The notes under the pieces are model-generated. The model was given only the letters and a program-made list of their open reading frames with translations, searched no databases and was not told where the DNA came from. This document shows positions 34,433 to 48,390 of a DNA stretch of 64,000 nucleotides, in pieces (the stretch's first letter is position 1; each line of letters starts with the position of its first letter). The DNA lies in assembly GCF_029227915.1 (NCBI RefSeq), contig NC_079887.1, positions 17,793,650 to 17,857,649 on the forward strand, in the 5' to 3' direction. A program made the translations under genes and the position numbers. Source of the stretch: Hydractinia symbiolongicarpus. Its lineage: Eukaryota; Cnidaria; Hydrozoa; Anthoathecata; Hydractiniidae.

Positions 34433-35750
34433 CAATGGAAAAAGACTTGGGACTTCGTAGTCTAATGAGAGTTGAAGGACTAGACCAATGGTAACCTACG
34501 CAGGCACGTGAAACCACGTGATTTACGTGTAAGGCTCTTTTTAGGCATCAAAATGCCATTTTACGGTCTTTAGAGGTCTGTAAGCGTAGTTGACGGTGTT
34601 ATAAAGCCATGGCGCAATGGAAAACGACTTAGGAAGTCTTAGTCCATTGAGAGTGGAAGGATTAGACCATTGTTAAACAGCGTAGGCATGTGGAACCACG
34701 TGCTTTACGTGTAAGGCCTTTATTAGGCATCAAAAGGCCACATTACAGTGTTTAGAGCCCTGTAAGCGTAGTTGACTGTGTTTTAAAGACATGACGCAGT
34801 GGAAAACAACTTGGGACGTCGTAGTCCATTGACAGTGAAAGGATTAGACCAATGGTAACCTGCGCAGGCACGTGAAACCACGTGATTTACGTGTTAGGCT
34901 CTTTTTAGGCATCAAAATGCCATATTACGGCATTTAGAGGCCTGTGCGCGTAGTTTATTGTGTTTTAAAGACATGGCGCAATAGATAACGATTTGGGACG
35001 TCGTAGTCTATAGAGAGTGGCAAGGTTAGACCAATGGTAACCTGCGCAGGCACGTGAAACCACGTGATTTACGTGTAAGGCCTTTTTTAGGTGTCAAAAG
35101 GCCATATTACAGTCTTTAGAGGCCTGTGCGCGTAGTTCACTGTGTTTTAAAGACATGGCGCAATGGAAAACGATTTGGGACGTCGTAGTCTATAGAGAGT
35201 GGCAAGGTTAGACCAATGGTAACCTGCGCAGGCACGTGAAACCACGTGATTTACGTGTAAGGCTTTTATTAGGTGTCAAAAGGCATATTACGGCCTTCAG
35301 AGGCCTGTAAGAGTAGTTGACGGTGTTATTAAGCCTAGGCGCAATGGAAAACGACTTGGGAAGTCGTAGTCCATTGAGTGTTTTAAAGACATGACGCAGT
35401 GGAAAACAACTTGGGACGTCGTAGTCCATTGACAGTGAAAGGATTAGACCAATGGTAACCAGCGCAAGCACGTGGAACCACGTGAAGGCTTTTATTAAGC
35501 ATCAAAAGGCCATATTACAGTCTTTACAGGCCTGTGCGCGTAGTTGACTGTGTTTTAAAGTCTTGGCGCAATGGAAAAAGACTTGGTACGTCGTAGTCTA
35601 ATGAGAGTTGAAGGACTAGACCAATGATAACCTGCGCAGGCACGTGGAACTACGTGATTTATGTGTGAGGCCTTTATTAGGCAGCAAAAGGCCATATTAC
35701 AGCGTTTAGACGCCTGTAAGCGTAGTTGACTGTGTTTTAAAGACATGAGG
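34433..35750 (+). repeat. 1318-bp HOR unit, copy 2
   Basis: Same eight pieces as 33115-34432 at a constant offset of 1318, including both broken monomers. Differences are few: gacttcgtag near 34451, gtgttaggctc near 34894, and aaaggcc for aaaggtc near 35100. The unit ends where a class Q monomer (caatggaaaacaacttagg) starts at 35751. Confidence 0.92.
35342..35396 (+). repeat. 55-bp monomer fragment, second copy
   Basis: Identical junction to 34024-34078, offset 1318. Confidence 0.92.
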
Positions 35751-36749
35751 CAATGGAAAACAACTTAGGACGTCGTAGTCTATAGAGAGTGGAAAGATTA
35801 GACCAATGGTAACCTGCGCAGGCACGTGAAACCACGTGATTTACGTGTAAGGCCTTTATTAGGTGTCAAAAGGCATATTACGGCCTTCAGAGGCCTGTAA
35901 GAGTAGTTGACGGTGTTATTAAGCCTAGGCGCAATGGAAAACGACTTGGGAAGTCGTAGTCCATTGAGAGTGGAGGGATTAGACCAATGATAAACAGCGC
36001 AGGCACGTGGAATCACGTGCTTTACGTGTAAGGCCTTTATTAGGCATCAAAAAGCCATATTACAGTGTTTAGAGGCCTGTGCGCGTAGTTGACTGTGTTT
36101 TAAAGACATGACGCAGTGGAAAACGATTTGGGACTTCGTGGTACATTGAGAGTGTAAGGATTAGACCAATGGTAACCTGCGCAGGCACATGAAACCACGT
36201 GATTTACGTGTAAGGCTCTTTTTAGGCATCAAAATGCCATTTTACGGTCTTTAGAGGTCTGTAAGCGTAGTTGACGGTGTTATAAAGCCATGGCGCAATG
36301 GAAAACGACTTGGGAAGTCTTAGTCTATTGAGAGTGGAAGGATTAGACCATTGTTAAACAGCGCAGGCATGTGGAACCACGTGCTTTACGTGTAAGGCCT
36401 TTATTAGGCATCAAAAGGCCATATTACAGTGTTTAGAGGCCTGTAAGCGTAGTTGACTGTGTTTTAAAGACATGACGCAGTGGAAAACAACTTGGGACGT
36501 CGTAGTCCATTGACAGTGAAAGGATAAGAGGAATGGTAAACAGCGCAGGCACGTGGAACCACGTGCTTTACGTGTAAGGCTTTTATTAGACATCAAAAAG
36601 CCATATTACAGTGTTTAGAGGCCTGTGCGCGTAGTTGACTGTGTTTTAAAGACATGACGCAGTGGAAAACGATTTGGGACTTCGTAGTGCGTTGAGAGTG
36701 TAAGGATTAGACCAATGGTAACATGCGCAGGCACGTGAAACCACGTGAT
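35751..36749 (+). repeat. Transition monomers before the 12-kb duplication
   Basis: Contains Q 35751, S, V-like (gacttcgtggtacattgag), R, U and V monomers of normal length in no repeated order. No unique sequence. Confidence 0.75.
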
Positions 36750-39700
36750 TTACGTGTAAGGCTTTTATTAAGTGTCAAAAGGCATATTACGGCCTTCAGA
36801 GGCCTGTAAGAGTAGTTGACGGTGTTATTAAGGCTAGGCGCAATGGAAAACGACTTGGTACGTCGTAGTCTATTGATGATGGAAGGATTAGACCAATGGT
36901 AACCAGCGCAAGCACCTGGAACCACGTGATTTAAGTGAAAGGTCCTTACTAGCTGTCAAAAGGCCATTTTACGATCTTTAGAGGTCTGTAAGAGTAGTTG
37001 ACGGTGTTATACGCCATGGCGCAATGGAAAACGACTTGGGAAGTCTTAGTCCATTGAGAGTGGAAGGATTAGACCATTGTTAAACAGCGCAGGCATGTGG
37101 AACCACGTGCTTTACGTGTAAGGCCTTTATTAGACATCAAAAGGCCATATTACAGTGTTTAGAGGCCTGTAAGCGTAGTTGACTGTGTTTTAAAGACATG
37201 ACGCAGTGGAAAACAACTTGGGACGTCGTAGTCCATTGACAGTGAAAGGATTAGACCAATGATAACCTGCGAAGGCACGTGGAACCACGTGAAGGCTTTT
37301 ATTAAGCATCAAAAGGCCATATTACAGTCTTTACAGGCCTGTGCGCGTAGTTGACTGTGTTTTAAAAGACTTGGCGCAATGGAAAAAGACTTGGTACGTC
37401 GTAGTCTAATGAGAGTTGAAGGACTAGACCAATGATAACCTGCGCAGGCACGTGGAACTACGTGATTTATGTGTAAGGCCTTTATTAGGCAGCAAAAGGC
37501 CATATTACAGCGTTTAGAGGCCTGTAAGCGTAGTTGACTGTGTTTTAAAGACATGACGCAATGGAAAACAACTTAGGACGTCGTAGTCTATAGAGAGTGG
37601 AAAGATTAGACCAATGGTAACCTGCGCAGGCACGTGAAACCACGTGATTTACGTGTAAGGCTCTTTTTAGGCATCAAAATGTCATTTTACGGTCTTTAGA
37701 GGTCTGTAAGCGTAGTTGACAGTGTTATAAAGCCATGGCGCAATGGAAAACGACTTGGGAAGTCTTAGTCTATTGAGAGTGGAAGGATTAGACCATTGTT
37801 AAACAGCGCAGGCACGTGGAACCACGTGCTTTACGTGTAAGGCCTTTATTAGACATCAAAAAGCCATATTACAGTGTTTAGAGGCCTGTGCGCGTAGTTG
37901 ACTGTGTTTTAAAGACATGACGCAGTGGAAAACGATTTGGGACTTCGTAGTGCGTTGAGAGTGTAAGGATTAGAGCAATGGTAAAATGCGCAGGCACGTG
38001 AAACCACGTGATTTACGTTTAAGGCTTTTGTTAAGTGTCAAAAGGCATATTACGGCCTTCAGAGGCCTGTAAGAGTAGTTGACGGTGTTATTAAGGCTAG
38101 GCGCAATGGAAAAAGACTAGGTACGTCGTAGTGTATTGATGGTGGAAGGATTAGACCAATGGTAACCAGGCACGTGGAACTACGTGATTTATGTGTAAGG
38201 CCTTTATTAGGCAGCAAAAGGCCATATTACAGCGTTTAGAGGCCTGTAAGCGTAGTTGACTGGGTTTTAAAGACATGACGCAATGGAAAACAACTTGGGA
38301 CGTCGTAGTCTATAAAGAGTGGAAAGATTAGACCAATGGTAACCTGCGCAGGCACGTGAAACCATGTGATTTACGTGTAAGGCTCTTTTTAGGCATCAAA
38401 ATGCCATTTTACGTTCTTTAGAGGTCTGTAAGCGTAGTTGACGGTGTTATAAAGCCATGGCGCAATGGAAAACGACTTGGGAAGTCTTAGTCTATTGAGA
38501 GTGGAAGGATTAGACCATTGTTAAACAGCGCAGGCATGTGGAACCACGTGCTTTACGTGTAAGGCCTTTATTAGGCATCAAAAGGCCATATTACAGTGTT
38601 TAGAGGCCTGTAAGCGTAGTTGACTGTGTTTTAAAGACATGACGCAGTGGAAAACAACTTGGGACGTCGTAGTCCATTGACAGTGAAAGGATTAGACCAA
38701 TGGTAACCTGCGCAGGCACGTGAAACCACGTGATTAACGTGTAAGGCCTTTATTAGGTGCCAAAAGGCCATATTACAGTCTTTAGAGGCCTGTGCGCGTA
38801 GTTCACTGTGTTTTAAAGACAAGGCGCAATGGAAAACGATTTGGGACGTCGTAGTCTATAGAGAGTGGCAAGGTTAGACCAATGGTAACCTGCGCAGGCA
38901 CGTGAAACCACGTGATTTACGTGTAAGGCCTTTATTAGGTGTCAAAAGGCATATTACGGCCTTCAGAGGCCTGTAAGAGTAGTTGACGGTGTTATAAAGC
39001 CATGGCGCAATGGAAAACGACTTGGGAAGACTTAGTCCATTGAGAGTGGAAGGATTAGACCATTGTTAAACAGCGCAGGCATGTGGAACCACGTGCTTTA
39101 CGTGTAAGGCCTTATTAGACATCAAAAGGCCATATTACAGTGTTTAGAGGCCTATAAGCGTAGTTGACTGTGTTTTAAAGACATGACGCAGTGGAAAACG
39201 ATTTGGGACTTCGTAGTGCGTTGAGAGTGTAAGGATTAGACCAATTGTAAAATGCGCAGGCACGTGAAACCACGTGATTTACGTGTAAGGCTTTTGTTAA
39301 GTGTCAAAAGGCATATAACGGCCTTCAGAGGCCTGTAAGAGTAGTTGACGGTGTTATTAAGGCTAGGCGCAATGGAAAACGACTTGGTACGTCGTAGTCT
39401 ATTGATGGTGGAAGGATTAGACCAATGGTAACCAGCGCAGGCATGTGGAACCACGTGCTTTACGTGTAAGGCCTTTATTAGACATCAAAAGGCCATATTA
39501 CAGTGTTTAGAGGCCTGTAAGCGTAGTTGACTGTGTTTTAAAGACATGACGCAGTGGAAAACAACTTGGGACGTCGTAGTCCATTGACAGTGAAAGGATT
39601 AGACCAATGGTAACCTGCGAAGGCACGTGGAACCACGTGATTTACGCACAAGGCTTTTATTAAGCATCAAAAGGCCATATTACAGTCTTTACAGGCCTGT

Positions 39701-42700
39701 GCGCGTGGTTGACTGTGTTTTAAAGACTTGGCGCAATGGAAAAAGACTTGGGAAGTCTTAGTCTATTGAGAGTGGAAGGATTAGACCATTGTTAAACAGC
39801 GCAGGCATGTGGAACCACGTGCTTTACGTGTAAGGCCTTTATTAGGCATCAAAAGGCCATATTACAGTGTTTAGAGGCCTGTAAGCGTAGTTGACTGTGT
39901 TTTAAAGACATGACGCAGTGGAAAACAACTTGGGACGTCGTAGTCCATTGACAGTGAAAGGATTAGACCAATGGTAACCTGCGCAGGCACGTGAAACCAC
40001 GTGATTTACGTGTAAGGCTCTTTTTAGGCATCAAAATGCGATATTACGGCGTTTAGAGGCCTGTGCGCGTAGTTCATTGCGTTTTAAAGACATGGCGCAA
40101 TGGATAACGATTTGGGACGTCGTAGTCTATAGAGAGTGGCAAGGTTAGACCAATGGTAACCTGCGCAGGCACGTGAAACCACGTGATTAACGTGTAAGGC
40201 CTTTATTAGGTGCCAAAAGGCCATATTACAGTCTTTAGAGGCCTGTGCGCGTAGTTCACTGTGTTTTAAAGACAAGGCGCAATGGAAAACGATTTGGGAC
40301 GTCGTAGTCTATAGAGAGTGGCAAGGTTAGAACAATGGTAACCTGCGCAGGCACGTGAAACCACGTGATTTACGTGTAAGGCCTTTATTAGGTGTCAAAA
40401 GGCATATTACGGCCTTCAGAGGCCTGTAAGAGTAGTTGACGGTGTTAGAAAGCCATGGCGCAATGGAAAACGACTTGGGAAGACTTAGTCCATTGAGAGT
40501 GGAAGGATTAGACCATTGTTAAACAGCGCAGGCATGTGGAACCACGTGCTTTACGTGTAAGGCCTTTATTAGACATCAAAAGGCCATATTACAGTGTTTA
40601 GAGGCCTGTAAGCGTAGTTGACTGTGTTTTAAAGACATGACGCAGTGGAAAACAACTTGGGACGTCGTAGTCCATTGACAGTGAAAGGATTAGACCAATG
40701 GTAACCTGCGAAGGCACGTGAAACCACGTGATTTACGTACAAGGCTTTTATTAAGCATCAAAAGGCCATATTACAGTCTTTACAGGCCTGTGCGCGTAGT
40801 TGACTGTGTTTTAAAGACTTGGCGCAATGGAAAAAGACTTGGGACGTCGTAGTCTAATGAGAGTTGAAGGACTAGATCAATGGTAACCTGTGCAGGCACG
40901 TGGAACCACGTGATTTACGTGTAAGGCTTTTATTAAGTGTCAAAAGGCATATTACGGCCTTCAGAGGCCTGTAAGAGTAGTTGACGGTGTTATTAAGCCT
41001 AGGCGCAATGGAAAACGACTTGGTACGTCGTAGTCTATTGATGGTGGAAGGATTAGACCAATGGTAACCAGCGCAAGCAAGTGGAACCACGTGATTTAAG
41101 TGAAAGGCCCTTACTAGCTGTGAAAAGGCCATTTTACGGTCTTTAGAGGTCTGTAAGCGTAGTTGACGGTGTTATAAAGCCATGGCGCAATGGAAAACGA
41201 CTTGGGAAGTCTTAGTCCATTGAGAGTGGAAGGATTAGACCATTGTTAAACAGCGCAGGCATGTGGAACCACGTGCTTTACGTGTAAGGCCTTTATTAGG
41301 CATCAAAAGGCCATATTACAGTGCTTAGATGCCTGTAAGCGTAGTTGACTGTGTTTTAAAGACATGACGCAGTGGAAAACAACTTGGGACGTCGTAGTCC
41401 ATTGACAGTGAAAGGATTAGACCAATGGTAACCTGCGAAGGCACGTGGAATTACGTGATTTATGTGTAAGGCCTTTATTAGGCAGCAAAAGGCCATATTA
41501 CAGCGTTTAGAGGCCTGTAAGCGTAGTTGACTGTGTTTTAAACACATGACGCAATGGAAAACAATTTGGGACATCGTAGTCTATAGAGAGTGGAAAGATT
41601 TGACCAATGGTAACCTGCACAAGCACGTGAAACCACGTGATTTACGTGTAAGGCTCTTTTTAGGCATCAAAATGCTATTTTACGGTCTTTAGAGGTCTGT
41701 AAGCGTAGTTGACGGTGTTATAAAGCCATGGCGTAATGGAAAACGACTTGGGAAGTCTTAGTCCATTGAGAGTGGAAGGATTAGACCATTGTTAAACAGC
41801 GCACGCATGTGGAACCACGTGCTTTACGTGTAAGGCCTTTATTAGGCATCAAAAGGCCATATTACAGTGTTTAGAGGCCTGTAAGCGTAGTTGACCGTGT
41901 TTTAAAGACATGGCGCAATGGATAACGATTTGGGACGTCGTAGTCTATAGAGAGTGGCAAGGTTAGACCAATAGTAACCTGCGCAGGCACGTGAAACCAC
42001 GTGATTTACGTGTAAGGCCTTTATTTGGTGTCAAAAGGCCATATTACAGTCTTTAGAGGCCTGTGCGCGTAGTTCACTGTGTTTTATAGACATGGCGCAA
42101 TGGAAAACGACTTGGTACGTCGTAGTCTATTGATGGTGGAGGGATTAGACCAATGGTAACCAGCGCAAGCACGTGGAACCACGTGATTTAAGTTAAAGGC
42201 CCTTACTAGCTGTCAAAAGGCCATTTTACGGTCTTTAGAGGTCTGTAAGCGTAGTTGACGGTGTTATAAAGCCATGGCGCAATGGAAAACGACTTGGGAA
42301 GTCTTAGTCCATTGAGAGTGGAAAGATTAGACCTATGGTAACCTGCGCAGGCACGTGAAACCACGTGACTTACGTGTAAGGCTCTTTTTAGTCATCAAAA
42401 TGCCATATTACGGCGTTTAGAGGCCTGTGCGCGTAGTTCACTGTGTCTTAAAGACATGGCGCAATGGAAAACGATTTGGGATGTCGTAGTCTATAGAGAG
42501 TGGCAAGGTTAGACCAATGGTAACCTGCGCAGGCACGTGAAACCACGTGATTTACGTGTAAGGCCTTTATTAGGTGTCAAAAGGCCATATTACAGTCTTT
42601 ACAGGCCTGTGCGGGTAGTTGACTGTGTTTTAAAGACTTGGCGCAATGGAAAAAGACTTGGGACGTCGTAGTCTAATGAGAGTTGAAGGACTAGACCAAT

Positions 42701-43149
42701 GGTAACCTACGCAGGCACGTGGAATTACGTGATTTATGTGTAAGGCCTTTATTAGGCAGCAAAAGGCCATATTACAGCGTTTAGAGGCCTGTAAGCGTAG
42801 TTGACTGTGTTTTAAAGACATGACGCAATGGAAAACAATTTGGGACGTCGTAGTCTATAGAGAGTGGAAAGATTAGACCAATGGTAACCTGCGCAGGCAC
42901 GTGAAACCACGTGATTTACGTGTAAGGCTCTTTTTAGGCATCAAAATGCCATTTTACAATCTTTAGAGGTCTGTAAGCGTAGTTGACGCTGTTATAAAGC
43001 CATGGCGCAATGGAAAACGACTTAGGAAGTCTTAGTCCATTGAGAGTGGAAGGATTAAACCATTGTTAAACAGCGTAGGCATGTGGAACCACGTGCTTTA
43101 CGTGTAAGGCCTTTATTAGGCATCAAAAGGCCATATTACAGTGTTTAGA

Positions 43150-43260
43150 GGCCTGTAAGCGTAGTTGACCGTGTTTTAAAGACATGGCGCAATGGATAAC
43201 GATTTGGGACGTCGTAGTCTATAGAGAGTGGCAAGGTTAGACCAATAGTAACCTACGCAG
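43150..43260 (+). repeat. Probable gene-conversion tract inside copy 1
   Basis: This stretch carries gttgaccgtgttttaaag, caatggataacg and gaccaatagtaacc, the same rare set as 41890-41990 in the same copy. The equivalent place in copy 2 (about 55.29 kb) has gttgactatg and a class U monomer. The simplest reading is that sequence from the 41.9-kb monomer was copied into 43.2 kb after the 12-kb duplication. Confidence 0.65.
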
Positions 43261-44879
43261 GCACGTGGAATTACGTGATTTATGTGTAAGGCCTTTATTA
43301 GGTGTCAAAAGGCATATTACGGTCTTCAGAGGCCTGTAAGAGTAGTTGACGGTGTTATTAAGCCTAGGCGCAATGGAAAACGACTTGGGAAGTCGTAGTC
43401 CATTGAGAGTGGAGGGATTAGACGAATGGTAAACAGCGCAGGCACGTGGAACCACGTGCTTTACGTGTAAGGATTTTATTAGACATCAAAAAGCCATATT
43501 ACAGTGTTTAGAGGCCTGTGCGCGTAGTTGACTTTGTTTTAAAGACATGACGCAGTGGAAAACGATTTGGGACGTCGTAGTGCGTTGAGAGTGTAAGGAT
43601 TAGACCAATGGTAACATGCGCAGGCACGTGAAACCACGTGATTTACGTGTAAGGCTTTTATTAAGTGTCAAAAGGCATATTACTGCCTTCAGGAGCTGTA
43701 AGAGTAGTTGACGGTGTTATTAAGCCTAGGCGCAATGGAAAACGACTTGGGAAGTCGTAGTCCATTGAGAGTGGAGGGATTAGACGAATGGTAAACAGCG
43801 CAGGCACGTGGAACCACGTGCTTTACGTGTAAGGATTTTATTAGACATCAAAAAGCCATATTACAGTGTTTAGAGGCCTGTGCGCGTAGTTGACTGTGTT
43901 TTAAAGACATGACGCAGTGGAAAACAATTTGGGACTTCGTAGTGCGTTGAGAGTGTAAGGATTAGACCAATGGTAACATGCGCAGGCACGTGAAACCACG
44001 TGATTTACGTGTAAGGCTTTTATTAAGTGTCAAAAGGCATATTACTGCCTTCAGAGGCCTGTAAGAGTAGTTGACGGTGTTATTAAGCCTAGGCGCAATG
44101 GAAAACGACTTGGGAAGTCGTAGTCCATTGAGAGTGGAGGGATTAGACGAATGGTAAACAGCGCAGGCACGTGGAACCACGTGCTTTACGTGTAAGGATT
44201 TTATTTGACATCAAAAAGCCATATTACAGTGTTTAGAGGCCTGTGCGCGTAGTTGACTGTGTTTTAAAGACATGACGCAGTGGAAAACAATTTGGGACTT
44301 CGTAGTGCGTTGAGAGTGTAAGGATTAGACCAATGGTAACATGCACAGGCACGTGAAACCACGTGATTTACGTGTAAGGCTTTTATTAAGTGTCAAAAGG
44401 CATATTACTGCCTTCAAAGACCTGTAAGAGTAGTTGACGGTGTTATTAAGCCTAGGCGCAATGGAAAACGACTTGGGAAGTCGTAGTCCATTGAGAGTGG
44501 AGGGATTAGACGAATGGTAAACAGCGCAGGCACGTGGAACCACGTGCTTTAAGTGAAAGGCCCTTACTAGCTGTCAAAAGGCCATTTTACGGTCTTTAGA
44601 GGTCTGTAAGCGTAGTTGACGGTGTTATAAAGCCATGGCGCAATGGAGAACGACTTGGGAAGTCTTAGTCCATTAAGAGTGGAAAGATTAGACCATTGTT
44701 AAACAGCCCAGGCATGTTGAACCACGTGCTTTACGTGTAAGGCCTTTATTAGGCATCAAAAGGCCATATTACAGTGTCTAGAGGCCTGTAAGCGTAGTTG
44801 ACTGTGTTTTAAAGACATGACGCAGTGGAAAACAACTTGGGACGTCGTAGTCCATTGACAGTGAAAGGATTAGACCAAT

Positions 44880-45243
44880 GGTAACCTGCGCAGGCACGTG
44901 AAACCACGTGATTTACGTGTAAGGCTCTTTTTAGGCATCAAAATGCTATTTTACGGTCTTTAGAGGTCTGTAAGCGTAGTTGACGGTGTTATAAAGCCAT
45001 GGCGCAATGGAAAACAACTTGGGAAGTCTTAGTCCATTGAGAGTGGAAGGATTAGACCATTGTTTAACAGCGCACGCATGTGGAACCACGTGCTTTACGT
45101 GTAAGGCCTTTATTAGGCATCAAAAGGCCATATTACAGTGTTTAGAGGCCTGTAAGCGTAGTTGACTGTGTTTTAAAGCCATGGCGCAATGGAAAACGAC
45201 TTGGGAAGTCTTAGTCCATTGAGAGTGGAAAGATTAGACCAAT
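44880..45243 (+). repeat. Two-monomer indel between the 12-kb copies
   Basis: Before this stretch the two copies align at an offset of 12141, after it at 11777, a change of 364 bp or two monomers. Copy 1 has U followed by two R monomers; copy 2 goes from U straight into the S-type body near 57.05 kb. Which state is ancestral cannot be told from the window alone. Confidence 0.75.
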
Positions 45244-48200
45244 GGTAACCTGCGCAGGCACGTGAAACCACGTGATTTACGTGTAAGGCTTTTATTAAGT
45301 GTCAAAAGGCATATTACTGCCTTCAGAGGCCTGTAAAAGTAGTTGACGGTGTTATTAAGCCTAGGCGCAATGGAAAACGACTTGGGAAGTCGTAGTCCAT
45401 TGAGAGTGGAGGGATTAGACGAATGGTAAACAGCGCAGGCACGTGGAACCACGTGCTTTACGTGTAAGGATTTTATTAGACATCGAAAAGCCATATTACA
45501 GTGTTTAGAGGCCTGTGCGCGTAGTTGACTGTGTTTTAAAGCCATGGCGCAATGGAAAACGACTTGGGAAGTCTTAGTCCAATGAGAGTGGAAAGATTGG
45601 ACCAATATTAACCTGCGCAGGCACGTGAAACCACGTGATTTACGTGTAAGGCTTTTATTAAGTGTCAAAAGGCATATTACTGCCTTCAGAGGCCTGTAAG
45701 AGTAGTTGACGGTGTTATTAAGCCTAGGCGCAATGGAAAACGACTTGGGAAGTCGTAGTCCATTGAGAGTGGAGGGATTAGACGAATGGTAAACAGCGCA
45801 GGCACGTGGAACCACGTGCTTTACGGGTAAGGATTTTATTAGACATCAAAAAGCCATATTACAGTGTTTAGAGGCCTGTGCGCGTAGTTGACTGTGTTTT
45901 AAAGACATGACGCAGTGGAAAACAATTTGGGACTTCGTAGTGCGTTGAGAGTGTAAGGATTAGACCAATGGTAACATGCACAGGCACGTGAAACCACGTG
46001 ATTTACGTGTAAGGCTTTTATTAAGTGTCAAAAGGCATATTACTGCCTTCAGAGGCCTGTAAGAGTAGTTGACGGTGTTATTAAGCCTAGGCGCAATGGA
46101 AAACGACTTGGGAAGTCGTAGTCCATTGAGAGTGGAGGGATTAGACGAATGGTAAACAGCGCAGGCACGTGGAACCACGTGCTTTAAGTGAAAGGCCCTT
46201 ACTAGCTGTCAAAAGGCCATTTTACGGTCTTTAGAGGTCTGTAAGCGTAGCTGACGGTGTTATAAAGCCATGGCGCAATGGAGAACGACTTGGGAAGTCT
46301 TAGTCCATTGAGACTGGAAGGATTAGACCATTGTTAAATAGCGCAGGCATGTGGAACCACGTGCTTTACGTGTAAGGCCTTTATTAGGCATCAAAAGGCC
46401 ATATTACAGTGTTTAGAGGCCTGTAAGCGTAGTTGACTGTGTTTTAAAGACATGACGCAGTGGAAAACAACTTGGGACGTCGTAGTCCATTGACAGTGAA
46501 AGGATTAGACCAATGGTAACCTGCGAAGGCACGTGGAACCACGTGAAGGCTTTTATTAAGCATCAAAAGGCCATATTACAGTCTTTACAGGCCTGTAAGC
46601 GTAGTTGACTGTGTTTTAAAGACATGACGCAATGGAAAACAACTTAGGACGTCGTAGTCTATAGAGAGTGGAAAGATTAGACCAATGGTAACCTGCGCAG
46701 GCACGTGAAACCACGTGATATACGTGTAAGGCCTTTATTAGGTGTCAAAAGGCATATTACGGCCTTCAGAGGCCTGTAAGAGTAGTTGACGGTGTTATAA
46801 AGCCATGGCGCAATGGAAAACGACTTGGGAAGTCTTAGTCTATTGAGAGTGGAAGGATTAGACCATTGTTAAACAGCGCAGGCATGTGGAACCACGTGCT
46901 TTACGTGTAAGGCCTTTATTAGGCATCAAAAGGCCATATTACAGTGTTTAGAGGCCTGTAAGCGTAGTTGACTGTGTTTTAAAGACATGACGCAGTGGAA
47001 AACAACTTGGGACGTCGTAGTCCATTGACAGTGAAAGGATTAGACCAATGGTAACCTGGGCAGGCACGTGAAACCACGTGATTTACGTGTAAGGCTCTTT
47101 TTAGGCATCAAAATGCCATATTACGGCGTTTAGAGGCCTTTGCGCGTAGTTCATTGCGTTTTAAAGACATGGCGCAATGGATAACGATTTGGGACGTCGT
47201 AGTCTATAGAGAGTGGCAAGGTTAGACCAATGGTAACCTGCGCAGGCGCGTGAAACCACGTGATTTACGTGTAAGGCTTTTATTAAGTGTCAAAAGGCAT
47301 ATTACGGCCTTCAGAGGCCTGTAAGAGTAGTTGACGGTGTTATTAAGCCTAGGCGCAATGGAAAACGACTTGGTACGTCGTAGTCTGTTGATGGTGGAAG
47401 GATTAGACCAATGGTAACCAGCGCAAGCACGTGGAACCACGTGATTTATGTGTAAGGCCTTTATTAGGCAGCAAAAGGCCATATTACAGCGTTTAGAGGC
47501 CTGTAAGCGTAGTTGACTGTGTTTTAAAGACATGACGCAATGGAAAACGATTTGGGACGTCGTAGTCTATAGAGAGTGGAAAGATTAGACCAATGGTAAC
47601 CTGCGCAGGCACGTGAAACCACGTGATTTACGTGTAAGGCCTTTATTAGACATCAAAAAGCCATATTACAGTGTTTAGAGGCCTGTGCGCGTAGTTGACT
47701 GTGTTTTAAAGACATGACGCAGTGGAAAACGATTTGGGACTTCGTAGTGCGTTGAGAGTGTAAGGATTAGACCAATGGTAACATGCACAGGCACGTGAAA
47801 CCACGTGATTTACGTGTAAGGCTTTTATTAAGTGTCAAAAGGCATGTTACGGCCTTCAGAGGCCTGTAAGAGTAGTTGACGGTGTTATTAAGGCTAGGCG
47901 CAATGGAAAACGACTTGGTACGTCTTAGTCTATTGATGGTGGAAGGATTAGACCAATGGTAACCAGCGCAAGCACGTGGAACCACGTGATTTACGTGTAA
48001 GGCCTTTATTAGACATCAAAAGGCCATATTACAGTGTTTAGAGGCCTGTAAGCGTAGTTGACTGTGTTTTAAAGACATGACGCAGTGGAAAACAACTTGG
48101 GACGTCGTAGTCCATTGACAGTGAAAGGATTAGACCAATGGTAACCTGCGAAGGCACGTGGAACCACGTGATTTACGTACAAGGCTTTTATTAAGCATCA

Positions 48201-48380
48201 AAAGGCCATATTACAGTCTTTACAGGCCTGTGCGCGTAGTTGACTGTGTTTTAAAGACTTGGCGCAATGGAAAAAGACTTGGGACGTCGTAGTCTAATGA
48301 GAGTTGAAGGACTAGATCAATGGTAACCTGCGCAGGCACGTGGAACTACGTGATTTATGTGTAAGGCCTTTATTAGGCAG

Positions 48381-48390
48381 CAAAAGCGTT
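48381..48390 (+). repeat. 12-bp deletion in one monomer
   Basis: The block reads caaaagcgtt, where other monomers have caaaaggccatattacagcg; 12 bp are missing. I saw no other copy of this junction, so it looks like a recent private deletion near the end of segmental copy 1. Confidence 0.85.

Noticed and set aside
45234-45815. 193-codon minus-strand frame, and its near copy at 57011-57592, as a protein gene
   Set aside because: It spans about 3.2 satellite monomers, starts at GTG, and is the same sequence read in successive frames. Most other copies are interrupted. No domain, ribosome binding context or codon bias is visible.
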